From assembly GCF_023093595.1 (NCBI RefSeq), contig NZ_JALLIK010000097.1, forward strand, positions 1-64,000: a stretch of 64,000 nucleotides of DNA, written 5' to 3'. This DNA is from Thauera aromatica_A (GTDB lineage Bacteria > Pseudomonadota > Gammaproteobacteria > Burkholderiales > Rhodocyclaceae). The translations under genes were made by a program, and so were the position numbers. The notes beneath the pieces were generated by a model that worked only from the letters and a program-made list of their open reading frames with translations, was not told the origin of the DNA and searched no databases. This document shows positions 54,368-62,500 of this stretch, in pieces (positions within the stretch are counted from its first letter, which is position 1; each line of letters opens with the position of its first letter).

Positions 54368-55123
54368 TCAGTCGACCATTTTCGACAACTGGTCGGGATC
54401 GAAGTGATCGGCCGACTCTGCGGCATCGTCGAACCTGATCCCCGCGCTCTCCAGGCGGGCGATGATGGTGTGCAGCCGGCGGTCGGTATCGACTGCGTGA
54501 TCGAGCAGTCCGTGCAAAGCCTTGGCGACCGGATCGTCCATGTCGCGGGTAACGCCGTACGCGCTGAAGCCGATCTGCTCGGCCTTTTGCGCGCGTGCGG
54601 CGTCACGCTCGGAATCGAGGATGCGCGCCGGATTGCCGACCGCGGTGGCGCCCTCCGGAACCGGTTTGACCACCACCGCGTTGGAGCCGATCTTGGCCCC
54701 GTCACCGACGGTAAACCCCCCCAGCACCTTGGCTCCTGCGCCCACCACGACGCCGCGACCGAGCGTGGGATGGCGCTTGGTGCCGCGATACAGGGAAGTG
54801 CCGCCGAGTGTCACTGCCTGATAGATCGTGCAGTCGTCGCCGACCTCGGCGGTCTCGCCGATGACCACGCCCATGCCATGGTCGATGAACACGCGGCGGC
54901 CGATCACCGCGCCCGGATGAATCTCGATCCCGGTGAGAAAGCGGCTGACGTGGCTGATGAAGCGCCCCAGCCAATGCCAGCCGCGCGTCCACGCGCCATG
55001 CGCAAGGCGGTGGAACATCAGCGCATGAATCCCCGGATAACAGGTCAGCACCTCGAGCGTGGAGCGTGCGGCGGGGTCGCGCTCGCGAACGCTGGCCAGA
55101 TCTTCTCGCAGGCGACTGAACAT
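54368..55123 (-). CDS. cysE: serine O-acetyltransferase
   Basis: A 251-residue hexapeptide acetyltransferase making O-acetylserine, the carbon skeleton for cysteine. It opens with MFSRLREDLASVRERDPAAR. The core contains GIEIHPGAVIGRRVFIDHGMGVVIGETAEVGDD with the catalytic His, and the repeats TLGGTSLYRGTKRHPTLG and NAVVVKPVPEGATAVGNPAR. The length is close to the short (Bacillus/Azotobacter NifP-like) CysE plus a C-terminal tail. It lies 164 nt upstream of iscR in the same direction, and a second IscR-like operator precedes it, so cysteine supply looks tied to Fe-S assembly. Confidence 0.93.
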   Translation of the reverse strand: MFSRLREDLASVRERDPAARSTLEVLTCYPGIHALMFHRLAHGAWTRGWHWLGRFISHVSRFLTGIEIHPGAVIGRRVFIDHGMGVVIGETAEVGDDCTIYQAVTLGGTSLYRGTKRHPTLGRGVVVGAGAKVLGGFTVGDGAKIGSNAVVVKPVPEGATAVGNPARILDSERDAARAQKAEQIGFSAYGVTRDMDDPVAKALHGLLDHAVDTDRRLHTIIARLESAGIRFDDAAESADHFDPDQLSKMVD

Positions 55124-55193
55124 GATTCGGAAACTCCGGAAGGAAAGGGACGGGAACGGGAGCACGGCAGCGACGGCGGCTGGGCGCCGATCA

Positions 55194-55218
55194 ATTCCCG
55201 AGAATTTTAATCGACTAT
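55194..55218 (-). promoter_or_regulatory. candidate type 1 IscR operator in front of cysE
   Basis: On the minus strand, half-sites ATAGTCGATT and TTCTCGGGAAT-like sequence around AAAA. By eye 21 of 25 positions match the type 1 IscR consensus as recalled. It overlaps a GATAGT (-10-like, 55214-55219) exactly as the iscR site overlaps TATAGT, but no good -35 is seen. Centre ~83 nt upstream of the cysE start. Confidence 0.6.
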
Positions 55219-55268
55219 CACGATACACAGAAAGCCCGGGTCGGGCAGCGGCCGCCGAATCGCAAGGC

Positions 55269-56009
55269 TCAACCGCGCTTGCGCGGTGTCTCGAAGGTGG
55301 TGAGCATGCCGCGCAGGATGGCGACCTCCTCCTTCTCCAGGCGAACGCGGTTGAACAGCCGGCGCATGCGCGGCAGCAGGCGCTTGGGGTTGGCCGGGTC
55401 ATGAAAGCCGCTGGCCGTCACCGCCCGCTCCAGATGGGCGATGAAGCCTTCGAAATCGGCATGCGTCGCCGGCTCGACCTGCACATCGAGAGGGGCCGTG
55501 ACGACTTCCCCGAGCGCGGCCATGCGCATCTCGTAGCTCAACACCTGCACCGCCGCGCCGAGATTGAGGGAAGAGAAATCCGGATCGGTCGGAACCGTGA
55601 CCGGCAGGCTGCACAGGCCGACCTCGTCATTGGTGAGGCCGCTGGTCTCGTTGCCGAACACCAGCGCGACGATGCCGTCGCGGCTGCGCGCGACCAGTTC
55701 GCGGGCGGCGTCGCGCGCCTGCATGCGCGGCAGCGAGAGCTCACGCCGGCGCGCCGTGAGCGCAGCGGAGAGCACCGTGTCGGCCAGCGCTTCCTGCAGC
55801 GTACCGACCACCCGCGCGGATTCGAGCAGATCCGCCGCCCCGGAGGCGCGTGCGGTCGCCACCTCGTCGGGAAAGGACTCGGGGGCAACCAGCCACAGGT
55901 CGCGCAACCCCATGGTCTTCATCGCACGCGCGGCGGCACCGATATTTCCGGGATGGCTGGTACGCGACAATACGACCCGGATACGGTCGAGCGCGAGGGG
56001 GCGATTCAT
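55269..56009 (-). CDS. trmJ: tRNA (cytidine/uridine-32-2'-O)-methyltransferase TrmJ
   Basis: A 246-residue SPOUT methyltransferase that modifies tRNA position 32. The knot motifs are RVVLSRTSHPGNIGAAARAMKTMGL, ALVFGNETSGLTNDEV and LNLGAAVQVLSYEMRMA. The C-terminal helical extension typical of TrmJ (EGFIAHLERAVTASGFHDPANPKRLLPRMRRLF) is present. Start at 56009. The trmJ-iscR neighbourhood is widespread in proteobacteria. It is divergent from suhB. Confidence 0.94.
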   Translation of the reverse strand: MNRPLALDRIRVVLSRTSHPGNIGAAARAMKTMGLRDLWLVAPESFPDEVATARASGAADLLESARVVGTLQEALADTVLSAALTARRRELSLPRMQARDAARELVARSRDGIVALVFGNETSGLTNDEVGLCSLPVTVPTDPDFSSLNLGAAVQVLSYEMRMAALGEVVTAPLDVQVEPATHADFEGFIAHLERAVTASGFHDPANPKRLLPRMRRLFNRVRLEKEEVAILRGMLTTFETPRKRG

Positions 56010-56142
56010 ATTAAAATTCCACGTTTTCCGAATTTGCCGGGCCGCCTGCCCGGAACGTGTGCAGCCGGGCCGCCGCATCGCTTGTCGACGGGGGAAGGCC
56101 GCACGTCGCAGGCGCCCGATTCTTTAACCGAGACCGCTCCGC

Positions 56143-56955
56143 ATGCATCCCACCCTGAACATTGCCGTCAAGGCCGCCCGTCGCGCCGCGTCCGTCATCA
56201 ACCGCGCCTCGACTCAGCTCGATCTGCTCACCGTGCAAGCGAAATCGCCCAACGACTTCGTCACCGAGGTGGATCGCGCTGCCGAACAGGCCATCATCGA
56301 AGTGCTGCGCGAGGCCTTCCCGGGGCACGGGATTCTAGCAGAGGAGTCCGGGGAACTCGGCCCCGTGAGCGGCGCGGAGAGCGAGTTCAACTGGATCATC
56401 GACCCCCTCGACGGCACCACCAACTTCATTCACGGCTTCCCCCAATACGCGGTCTCGATCGCCCAGACCAAAAAAGGCGTACTCGAGCACGCGGTGGTCT
56501 ACGATCCGGTCGCCAACGAGATGTTCACCGCCTCGCGCGGCAGCGGCGCCTTCCTCAACGACCGCCGTATCCGCGTATCGCGCCGCACCCGGCTGAACGA
56601 AGCCCTGATCGGCACCGGCTTTCCCTTCCGCCAGTTCGACCACGTCGACGCTTACCTGGCGATGTTCAAGGAACTCACCCGCAAGACCGCCGGCATCCGC
56701 CGCCCGGGCGCCGCGGCGCTCGATCTCGCCTACGTCGCCGCCGGGCGCCTCGACGGCTTCTGGGAAATGGGCCTGGCACCGTGGGACATGGCCGCCGGCG
56801 TGCTGCTGATTCAGGAAGCGGGAGGCCTGGTGTCCGACCTTTCGGGCGAAGCCAACTTTCTCACCACCGGCAACATGGTCGCCGGCGCACCGAAGATCTT
56901 CGGCCAGCTCCTGCCCATCATCCAGTCCTACCGTCCCGAGAACCTGCCGGCCTGA
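56143..56955 (+). CDS. suhB: inositol-1-monophosphatase family protein SuhB
   Basis: A 270-residue lithium-sensitive Mg2+ phosphatase. The metal site is complete: Glu in GILAEESGELG, Asp-Asp in WIIDPLDGTTNFIHGFPQYA, and Asp in MGLAPWDMAAGVLLIQEAGG. SuhB also acts in rRNA transcription antitermination with Nus factors in E. coli. It is transcribed divergently from trmJ across a 133-nt gap, a common pairing. The gene ends 89 nt before mutS and may share its transcript. Confidence 0.94.
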   Translation: MHPTLNIAVKAARRAASVINRASTQLDLLTVQAKSPNDFVTEVDRAAEQAIIEVLREAFPGHGILAEESGELGPVSGAESEFNWIIDPLDGTTNFIHGFPQYAVSIAQTKKGVLEHAVVYDPVANEMFTASRGSGAFLNDRRIRVSRRTRLNEALIGTGFPFRQFDHVDAYLAMFKELTRKTAGIRRPGAAALDLAYVAAGRLDGFWEMGLAPWDMAAGVLLIQEAGGLVSDLSGEANFLTTGNMVAGAPKIFGQLLPIIQSYRPENLPA

Positions 56956-57044
56956 AGCACGCCATCGGCACGCCATCGCGGGCGCCGGTGAACGCCCCGC
57001 AAGACAGACCGACGAGCGGTAACGAACAGCGAAGAATCAGCACC

Positions 57045-59687
57045 TTGGACGATATATCAGAGCGCCGGCGCGAGCTTGATGAGCACGAGATCGCGAATCA
57101 CACGCCGATGATGCAGCAGTACCTGCGGCTCAAGGCGCAGCACCCTTCCACGCTGCTCTTCTACCGCATGGGCGATTTCTACGAGCTCTTCTTCGAGGAC
57201 GCGGAAAAAGCTGCGCGCCTCCTCGACATTACCCTGACCACCCGCGGCCAGTCCGGCGGCAGGCCGATCCGGATGGCGGGCGTGCCTTTCCACGCCGTCG
57301 AGCAGTACCTCGCCCGCCTGGTCAAGCTGGGCGAATCGGTGGTGATCGCCGAGCAGGTCGGCGAGCCGGGCGCGACCAAGGGGCCGATGGAGCGCGCGGT
57401 GAGCCGCATCGTCACTCCCGGCACGCTGACCGACGCCGCGCTGCTCGACGACCGCCGCGACGCCCTCCTGCTGGCGGCCAGCGTGCACCGCGGCGTGCTC
57501 GGTCTGGCCTGGCTCAACCTCGCCAACGGCGACCTGCGCCTGATCCAATGCGCGGCCGAGAACCTGCAGGCCCAGTTCGAGCGCCTGCGCCCGGCCGAAG
57601 TGCTGATTCCGGACGGCCTTGCGCTGCCGCTGCTCGACCGCCTCGCGCCGGCGCTGCGGCGCCTGGCCGACTGGCAGTTCGACGCCGAGACCGGCCTCCG
57701 CCTGTTGACTACGCACTTCGGCACCCGCGACCTCACCGGTTTTGGCGTTGCCGAGACCGGCACCGACGGCTTGCCGCTGGCGCTCGGCGCGGCGGCGGCG
57801 CTGTACGACTATGCCCAGGCCACCCAGCGCCAGACCCTGGCCCACGTCACCGGCCTCACCGTCGAACGCGAATCCGAATACCTGCGCCTGGACGCCGCCA
57901 CCCGGCGCAACCTCGAACTGACCGAGACCCTGCGCGGCGAGCCCGCCCCCACCCTGCTGTCGCTGCTCGACGGCTGCGTCACCAGCATGGGCTCGCGCTG
58001 GCTGCGCCATGCGCTGCACCACCCGCTGCGCGAGCGCACCATCCCCGCCGCACGCCAGGCCGCGGTCGCAGAGCTGGTCGGCGAAACCACCGACTACGGC
58101 ATCGACAGCCGCGACGGCCGCCTGGCCGCAGCGGTGCGCACGGCACTGCGCGGGGTCGCCGACGTGGACCGCATCACCGCCCGCATCGCGCTGCGCAGCG
58201 CGCGCCCACGCGATCTCTCGGCGCTGCGCGAAAGCCTCGCCCGCCTGCCCGCGCTGGGTGAGGCCTTGTCGGCGTGCGGCGCGGCGCTGCTGGTCGAGCT
58301 GCACACTGCACTGGAGATCGCCCCCGACCCTCTGGCCCTGCTGCAGCGCGCGATCGCCGCCGAGCCCGCCGCCATGGTGCGCGACGGCGGCGTGATCGGA
58401 CCCGGCTTCGACGCCGAACTCGACGAACTGCGCGCGATCCAGAGCAATTGCGGCGAATTCCTCCTCGCCCTCGAAGCGCGCGAGCGCGCGCGCAGCGGCA
58501 TCGCCAACCTCAAAGTGGAGTTCAACCGCGTCCATGGCTTCTACATCGAGGTCAGCCGCGCCAACGCCGACAAGGTGCCCGACGATTACCGCCGCCGCCA
58601 GACGCTGAAGAACGCCGAACGCTACATCACCCCCGAACTGAAAGCCTTCGAAGACAAGGCCTTGTCGGCCCAGGAGCGTGCCCTGGCGCGGGAGAAACTG
58701 CTCTACGACCAAGTCCTCGATACCCTTGCCGGCCACATTCCGGCACTGCAGCGCATCGCGCGCGCGCTGGCGACGGTGGACGCGCTTGCCGCCTTCGCCG
58801 ACGCTGCGCTGCGCAACGGCTACGTCCGGCCGCGCTTCATCGACACCCCCGGCGTGCACATCGCCGGCGGCCGCCACCCGGTGGTCGAACGCCAGGTGGA
58901 AAACTTCATCCGCAACGACGCCCACCTCGCCGCCACCCGCCGCATGCTGATGATCACCGGCCCCAACATGGGCGGCAAATCGACCTTCATGCGCCAGGTC
59001 GCGCTGATCTGCCTGCTCGCCCACGTCGGCAGCTTCGTCCCGGCCGAGGCTGCCGAGCTCGGCCCACTGGATGCCATCTTCACCCGCATCGGCGCCTCCG
59101 ACGACCTCGCCTCCGGGCGCTCGACCTTCATGGTCGAGATGACCGAGGCCGCCGCCATCCTGCACGGCGCCACCGCCCACAGCCTGGTGCTGATGGACGA
59201 GATCGGGCGCGGGACATCCACCTTCGACGGTCTCGCGCTGGCTTTCGCCATCGCCCGCCACTTGCTGGAAAAAAACGGCAGCCTGACGCTGTTCGCCACC
59301 CATTATTTCGAACTCACCCGGCTCGCCGCCGACTATCCGGAGTGCGCCAACGTGCATCTGGACGCGGTCGAGCACGGCCACCGCATCGTCTTTCTGCATG
59401 CACTGGAGGAAGGCCCGGCAAGCCAGAGCTACGGCATCGAGGTCGCCGCGCTCGCCGGCATCCCGGCGGGCGTGATCCGCGACGCCAAGCGGCGGCTGCG
59501 CACCCTGGAGAACCGCGAGATCGATGCCGGCCCGCAGGCCGACCTGTTCGCCGCCCTGCCCGAGCCCGAGGGCGAACCCCTGTCGCACCCGGTATTGACC
59601 GAACTGGCCGCGCTCGACCCCGACACGCTCAGCCCGCGCGAAGCGCTCGAGCACCTCTACGCACTGAAGCGCCTGGCCGGCGCCTGA
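57045..59687 (+). CDS. mutS: DNA mismatch repair protein MutS
   Basis: An ~880-residue mismatch-recognition ATPase. The N-terminal domain has HTPMMQQYLRLKAQHP and the mismatch-contact FYE motif in LLFYRMGDFYELFFEDA. Walker A is MLMITGPNMGGKSTFMRQVAL, followed by SFVPAEAAELGPLDAIFTRIGASDDLASGRSTFM signatures, Walker B LVLMDEIGRGTSTFDGLALA and ATHYFELTRLA. The start is uncertain: a TTG at 57045 with GAAGAA upstream is preferred. A GTG at 56988 would add 19 residues, and an ATG at 57108 would cut conserved residues before HTPMMQ. The length is normal for the family. Confidence 0.95.
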   Translation: MDDISERRRELDEHEIANHTPMMQQYLRLKAQHPSTLLFYRMGDFYELFFEDAEKAARLLDITLTTRGQSGGRPIRMAGVPFHAVEQYLARLVKLGESVVIAEQVGEPGATKGPMERAVSRIVTPGTLTDAALLDDRRDALLLAASVHRGVLGLAWLNLANGDLRLIQCAAENLQAQFERLRPAEVLIPDGLALPLLDRLAPALRRLADWQFDAETGLRLLTTHFGTRDLTGFGVAETGTDGLPLALGAAAALYDYAQATQRQTLAHVTGLTVERESEYLRLDAATRRNLELTETLRGEPAPTLLSLLDGCVTSMGSRWLRHALHHPLRERTIPAARQAAVAELVGETTDYGIDSRDGRLAAAVRTALRGVADVDRITARIALRSARPRDLSALRESLARLPALGEALSACGAALLVELHTALEIAPDPLALLQRAIAAEPAAMVRDGGVIGPGFDAELDELRAIQSNCGEFLLALEARERARSGIANLKVEFNRVHGFYIEVSRANADKVPDDYRRRQTLKNAERYITPELKAFEDKALSAQERALAREKLLYDQVLDTLAGHIPALQRIARALATVDALAAFADAALRNGYVRPRFIDTPGVHIAGGRHPVVERQVENFIRNDAHLAATRRMLMITGPNMGGKSTFMRQVALICLLAHVGSFVPAEAAELGPLDAIFTRIGASDDLASGRSTFMVEMTEAAAILHGATAHSLVLMDEIGRGTSTFDGLALAFAIARHLLEKNGSLTLFATHYFELTRLAADYPECANVHLDAVEHGHRIVFLHALEEGPASQSYGIEVAALAGIPAGVIRDAKRRLRTLENREIDAGPQADLFAALPEPEGEPLSHPVLTELAALDPDTLSPREALEHLYALKRLAGA

Positions 59688-59706
59688 TCGAAGCAGGTTT
59701 CCAGGG

Positions 59707-60477
59707 ATGAATCCACCGATCGATATTTCCGAACAAGCCGGCGTGCGCTACCTGCACTTCGGCTCCGACTGGATCCAGGGGGCGATGCGCATCCGCCGCC
59801 CCCATGCGCTCGAACTCGCCTACACTCGCGAGATGATGGCGGGCCTGCTGCTGCGCGATGGCCTTGCCGCCGACGGCGGGCGCTGGCCGAGGAAAGTGCT
59901 GATCATCGGCCTCGGCGCCGCCTCGCTGGCGCGCTTTGTCCATCACCACCTGCCGCAAGCGCGCATCCGGGTGGTCGAGATCGCCCCCGCGGTCGTCGCC
60001 GCGGCACGGCAGTTCTTCAAGCTGCCGGCCGAGGACGCGCGCTTCTCCATTCACCTCGGCTGCGGCGCGCAGTACGTGCTGGAGCGGGACGAGACCTGGG
60101 ACTACATCCTCGTCGATGGCTACGACCGCAACGCCCGCGCCGGCGCCCTCGACACCCTGCCGTTCCACCAGGCGCTGCATGCACGACTGAGCGAGCGCGG
60201 CTTGATGGCGGCGAACCTGTTCGGCCGTGCGCGCGGCTACAAGGCCAGCCTGGAACGTATCGTCGACGCATCCGGGGGCCGGGCGGTGGCGTTTCCGTCC
60301 TGCGACAGCGGCAACGTCGTCGCCTTCGCCGCCGCCGGCGAGCCGATCGAACGCAGCATGGATGAGCTGCGCCTGCGCGCACGCCAGCTGAAGGAAGAAA
60401 CCGGGCTCGACCTGGGGCCGACCGTGACCCGGCTCGAACAGTCGGGCACGCTGCCCGGCGCGCACTTGCGCCTTTGA
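59707..60477 (+). CDS. spermidine-synthase-like protein
   Basis: A 256-residue Rossmann-fold protein of the spermidine synthase (SpeE) superfamily. The nucleotide-like motif is KVLIIGLGAASLARFVHHH, followed by the acidic end of strand two (IRVVEIAPAVVAAARQFF) and YILVDGYDRNARAGALDTLPF. In true spermidine synthases this last region carries the catalytic Asp. The N-terminal domain typical of full spermidine synthases is reduced, so it may not make spermidine and could be a related methyltransferase-like protein. It starts 19 nt after mutS. Confidence 0.75.
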   Translation: MNPPIDISEQAGVRYLHFGSDWIQGAMRIRRPHALELAYTREMMAGLLLRDGLAADGGRWPRKVLIIGLGAASLARFVHHHLPQARIRVVEIAPAVVAAARQFFKLPAEDARFSIHLGCGAQYVLERDETWDYILVDGYDRNARAGALDTLPFHQALHARLSERGLMAANLFGRARGYKASLERIVDASGGRAVAFPSCDSGNVVAFAAAGEPIERSMDELRLRARQLKEETGLDLGPTVTRLEQSGTLPGAHLRL

Positions 60478-60595
60478 GACCGGCGGCCGTACCCGGCGGC
60501 GCCCCCGGGAACGGCAAGGACACGAGCCCGAAGACGCCGCCACCCCGCAGGCATGGCCAGAACGGCCGCGGGCGAGGTATTGTCCACTCGTAACA

Positions 60596-60616
60596 AGGGG
60601 GCCAGGCCGGCCCCCT
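60596..60616 (+). other. hairpin in the nqrM leader
   Basis: A perfect 8-bp inverted repeat (AGGGGGCC / GGCCCCCT) with a 5-nt loop, 18 nt upstream of the nqrM ATG. No T run follows, so it is not a normal terminator. It may stabilise the 5' end of the mRNA or limit access to the ribosome-binding site (GAGGTAG). Visible structure only; the role is not known. The remaining 60,478-60,595 shows no gene. Confidence 0.4.
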
Positions 60617-60633
60617 ACCGAGGTAGAAGCAAG

Positions 60634-60837
60634 ATGAACACTTTTCTGATCACGCTCGCCGTCGTCGGCATCGTCATCGCCGCAATGGCAATCGGCGTCA
60701 TGTTCGGACGCAAGCCGATCGCCGGCAGCTGCGGCGGTCTGGGGACGCTCGGCCAGGATTGCGAGTTCGGCTGCAAGAAGCCCTGCACCAAGCGCCAGGC
60801 CCGCATCAGCGCCGCGAGTACCGAACAATCGAACTGA
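60634..60837 (+). CDS. nqrM: NqrM-like (DUF539) iron-delivery protein
   Basis: A 67-residue small membrane protein. One N-terminal helix (MNTFLITLAVVGIVIAAMAIGVMF) is followed by a short Cys-rich domain with Cys33, Cys43, Cys47 and Cys51 (GSCGGLGTLGQDCEFGCKKPC). This closely follows the NqrM pattern; NqrM is needed to insert iron into the Na+-translocating NADH:quinone oxidoreductase. No nqr genes lie in the window, so its partner must be elsewhere. A start 27 codons upstream is possible but would place a basic leader before the membrane helix; ATG 60634 is preferred. Confidence 0.85.
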   Translation: MNTFLITLAVVGIVIAAMAIGVMFGRKPIAGSCGGLGTLGQDCEFGCKKPCTKRQARISAASTEQSN

Positions 60838-60864
60838 ATCACACGATAAAAACCGGAAAGAACC

Positions 60865-61272
60865 ATGCTCAGTTCCCTGCTCGTCAAAGACTACATGATC
60901 GGCGACCACCTCGCCTTCACCGCCCGGACCGACCTGCTCAAGGCGGTGCATACCTTGCTCGAACACGGCTTGAGCGGTGCTCCGGTGGTCGATGAAAACA
61001 ACCGCCTGATCGGTTTCCTGTCCGAAAGGGACTGCCTCAAGGCGGCGCTCGATGCATCGTATTTCCGCCACGAAGCGGGCGAGGTGCAAGAATTCATGAG
61101 CCGGGACGTGAGCTCGATTGCCGGCGATGCCAGCGTAATCGATGCCATCCAGATGTTCCTCGCCAACCCGCATCGCTGCCTGCCGGTCGTCGAGGGCTCG
61201 CGCCTGATCGGCCAGCTCTCGCGCGCCGACATCCTCAAGGGGCTGGAAAAACTGCGCCGCGACGGGCGCTGA
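60865..61272 (+). CDS. CBS-domain protein (two tandem CBS motifs)
   Basis: A 135-residue protein made almost entirely of a CBS pair. CBS1 spans ~residues 8-65 (LLKAVHTLLEHGLSGAPVVDENNRLIGFLSERDCLK) and CBS2 ~residues 75-130 (VIDAIQMFLANPHRCLPVVEGSRLIGQLSRADILKGL). Such stand-alone pairs bind adenine nucleotides and often regulate a partner enzyme or channel; the ligand and partner here are unknown. It lies 27 nt after nqrM and likely shares its transcript. It converges with dnaQ. Confidence 0.9.
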   Translation: MLSSLLVKDYMIGDHLAFTARTDLLKAVHTLLEHGLSGAPVVDENNRLIGFLSERDCLKAALDASYFRHEAGEVQEFMSRDVSSIAGDASVIDAIQMFLANPHRCLPVVEGSRLIGQLSRADILKGLEKLRRDGR

Positions 61273-61289
61273 GCACGTCGCCGGCGCGA

Positions 61290-62018
61290 TCAGGCTGGCG
61301 AAGCCGTTTCCGACTCCGGCGGCAGCCACAGGCACAGGCCCTTGTTCGCCTTTGCGATTTCTTCCAGCACCGCCCGGTGGGCCTGCAGTTCGGCCGCGCT
61401 CGGGCGCAGCACCTGCAGTGGTGCACGCGCGCTCAGCGCTGCCGCCGCGCTCGCGACGTCGCTCGCCGCAGGTTCGTCATCGAGCCCGATCATCAGGCTG
61501 TCCTGCCCTCGCGTCATCGCCAGATAGACTTCGGCGAGCAGTTCGGCATCGAGCAAAGCGCCATGCAGTTCGCGGCGGGCGTTGTCGATCGAGTAGCGCT
61601 CGCACAACGCGTCAAGCGAGGCCTTCTTGCCCGGATTCTGCTCTTTCGCCAATCTGAGGGTATCGATGACGCCGGAGCACAGGCTGCTCAGCCGGCCACG
61701 GCCGAGGAGTTCGAGTTCGCAATCGAGAAAACCGACGTCGAAGCTGGCATTGTGGATGACCAGTTCGGCATCGCGCACGAAGTCCTCGAACGCATCGACG
61801 ATGTCGGCGAACTTCGGCTTGTCGGCGAGGAATTCTTCGGTGATGCCGTGCACGGCGACCGCTTCGGCGGCAATCGGGCGCCCCGGATTGATGTAGACGT
61901 GGAAATGCCGGCCGGTGAGGCCGCGGCTGAACAGCTCGACGCAGCCGATTTCGATGACACGGTCGCCGTTGCGCCAGTCCAGGCCGGTCGTTTCGGTGTC
62001 GAGCACGATTTGTCGCAT
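61290..62018 (-). CDS. dnaQ: DNA polymerase III epsilon subunit (3'-5' exonuclease)
   Basis: A 242-residue DEDDh proofreading exonuclease. The catalytic residues are Asp7 and Glu9 (MRQIVLDTETTGLD), Asp94 (VIHNASFDVGFLDCEL), His152 and Asp157 (LHGALLDAELLAEVYLAM). The C-terminal tail, including GLCLWLPP, would bind the alpha subunit. The ATG at 62018 is the canonical start with GGAGCGG ahead. It follows rnhA by 20 nt; rnhA and dnaQ are neighbours in E. coli too, though there they are divergent. Confidence 0.96.
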   Translation of the reverse strand: MRQIVLDTETTGLDWRNGDRVIEIGCVELFSRGLTGRHFHVYINPGRPIAAEAVAVHGITEEFLADKPKFADIVDAFEDFVRDAELVIHNASFDVGFLDCELELLGRGRLSSLCSGVIDTLRLAKEQNPGKKASLDALCERYSIDNARRELHGALLDAELLAEVYLAMTRGQDSLMIGLDDEPAASDVASAAAALSARAPLQVLRPSAAELQAHRAVLEEIAKANKGLCLWLPPESETASPA

Positions 62019-62038
62019 GGGAACCGCTCCTTTTTTCT

Positions 62039-62500
62039 TCAGCCTTCGACCGCCGCTCCGGCTCGCCGCACCGCTTCCACACCACGACGCGCGAGGGCGT
62101 CGGCACGCTCGTTTTCCGGGTGCCCGGCGTGCCCGCGTACCCACAGCCACTTGACGTGGTGACGGGATGCCGCAGCATCGAGGGCACGCCACAGATCCTC
62201 GTTCTTCACCGGCGCCTTCGACGCCGTTTTCCAGCCACGCGCCTTCCAGCCGTGGATCCATTCCGAAATCCCTTTCTGGACGTACTGGCTGTCGGTATGC
62301 ACGCGCGCCGACACCGGGCGCTTGAGCGCATCGAGGGCGCGGATGACCGCCAGCAGTTCCATCCGGTTGTTGGTGGTGTCCGGCTCGCCGCCCCACAGTT
62401 CCTTCTCGTGCGCGCCGGCGCGCAGAATCGCACCCCAGCCGCCGGGGCCGGGGTTGCCGCTGCAGGCGCCATCGGTATAGATATCCACTTCTTCCGTCAT
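62039..62500 (-). CDS. rnhA: ribonuclease HI
   Basis: A 153-residue RNase HI that degrades RNA in RNA-DNA hybrids, such as primers and R-loops. All four catalytic acids sit at E. coli positions: Asp10 (VDIYTDGACSGNPGPGGWG), Glu48 (TTNNRMELLAV), Asp70 (VHTDSQYVQKGI) and Asp134 (ENERADALAR). His124 is present in WVRGHAGHPEN. It starts directly after the upstream methyltransferase gene without any gap. The window therefore contains both RNase H types (see rnhB). Confidence 0.97.
   Translation of the reverse strand: MTEEVDIYTDGACSGNPGPGGWGAILRAGAHEKELWGGEPDTTNNRMELLAVIRALDALKRPVSARVHTDSQYVQKGISEWIHGWKARGWKTASKAPVKNEDLWRALDAAASRHHVKWLWVRGHAGHPENERADALARRGVEAVRRAGAAVEG

Noticed and set aside
57057..59654. 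An 865-codon minus-strand frame opposite mutS
   Set aside because: Antisense of mutS with Gly/Val/Gln-rich composition and no domain.
59629..61335. A 568-codon minus-strand frame spanning three plus-strand genes
   Set aside because: It runs antisense across mutS end, the spermidine-synthase-like gene, nqrM and the CBS gene, each of which has family support.
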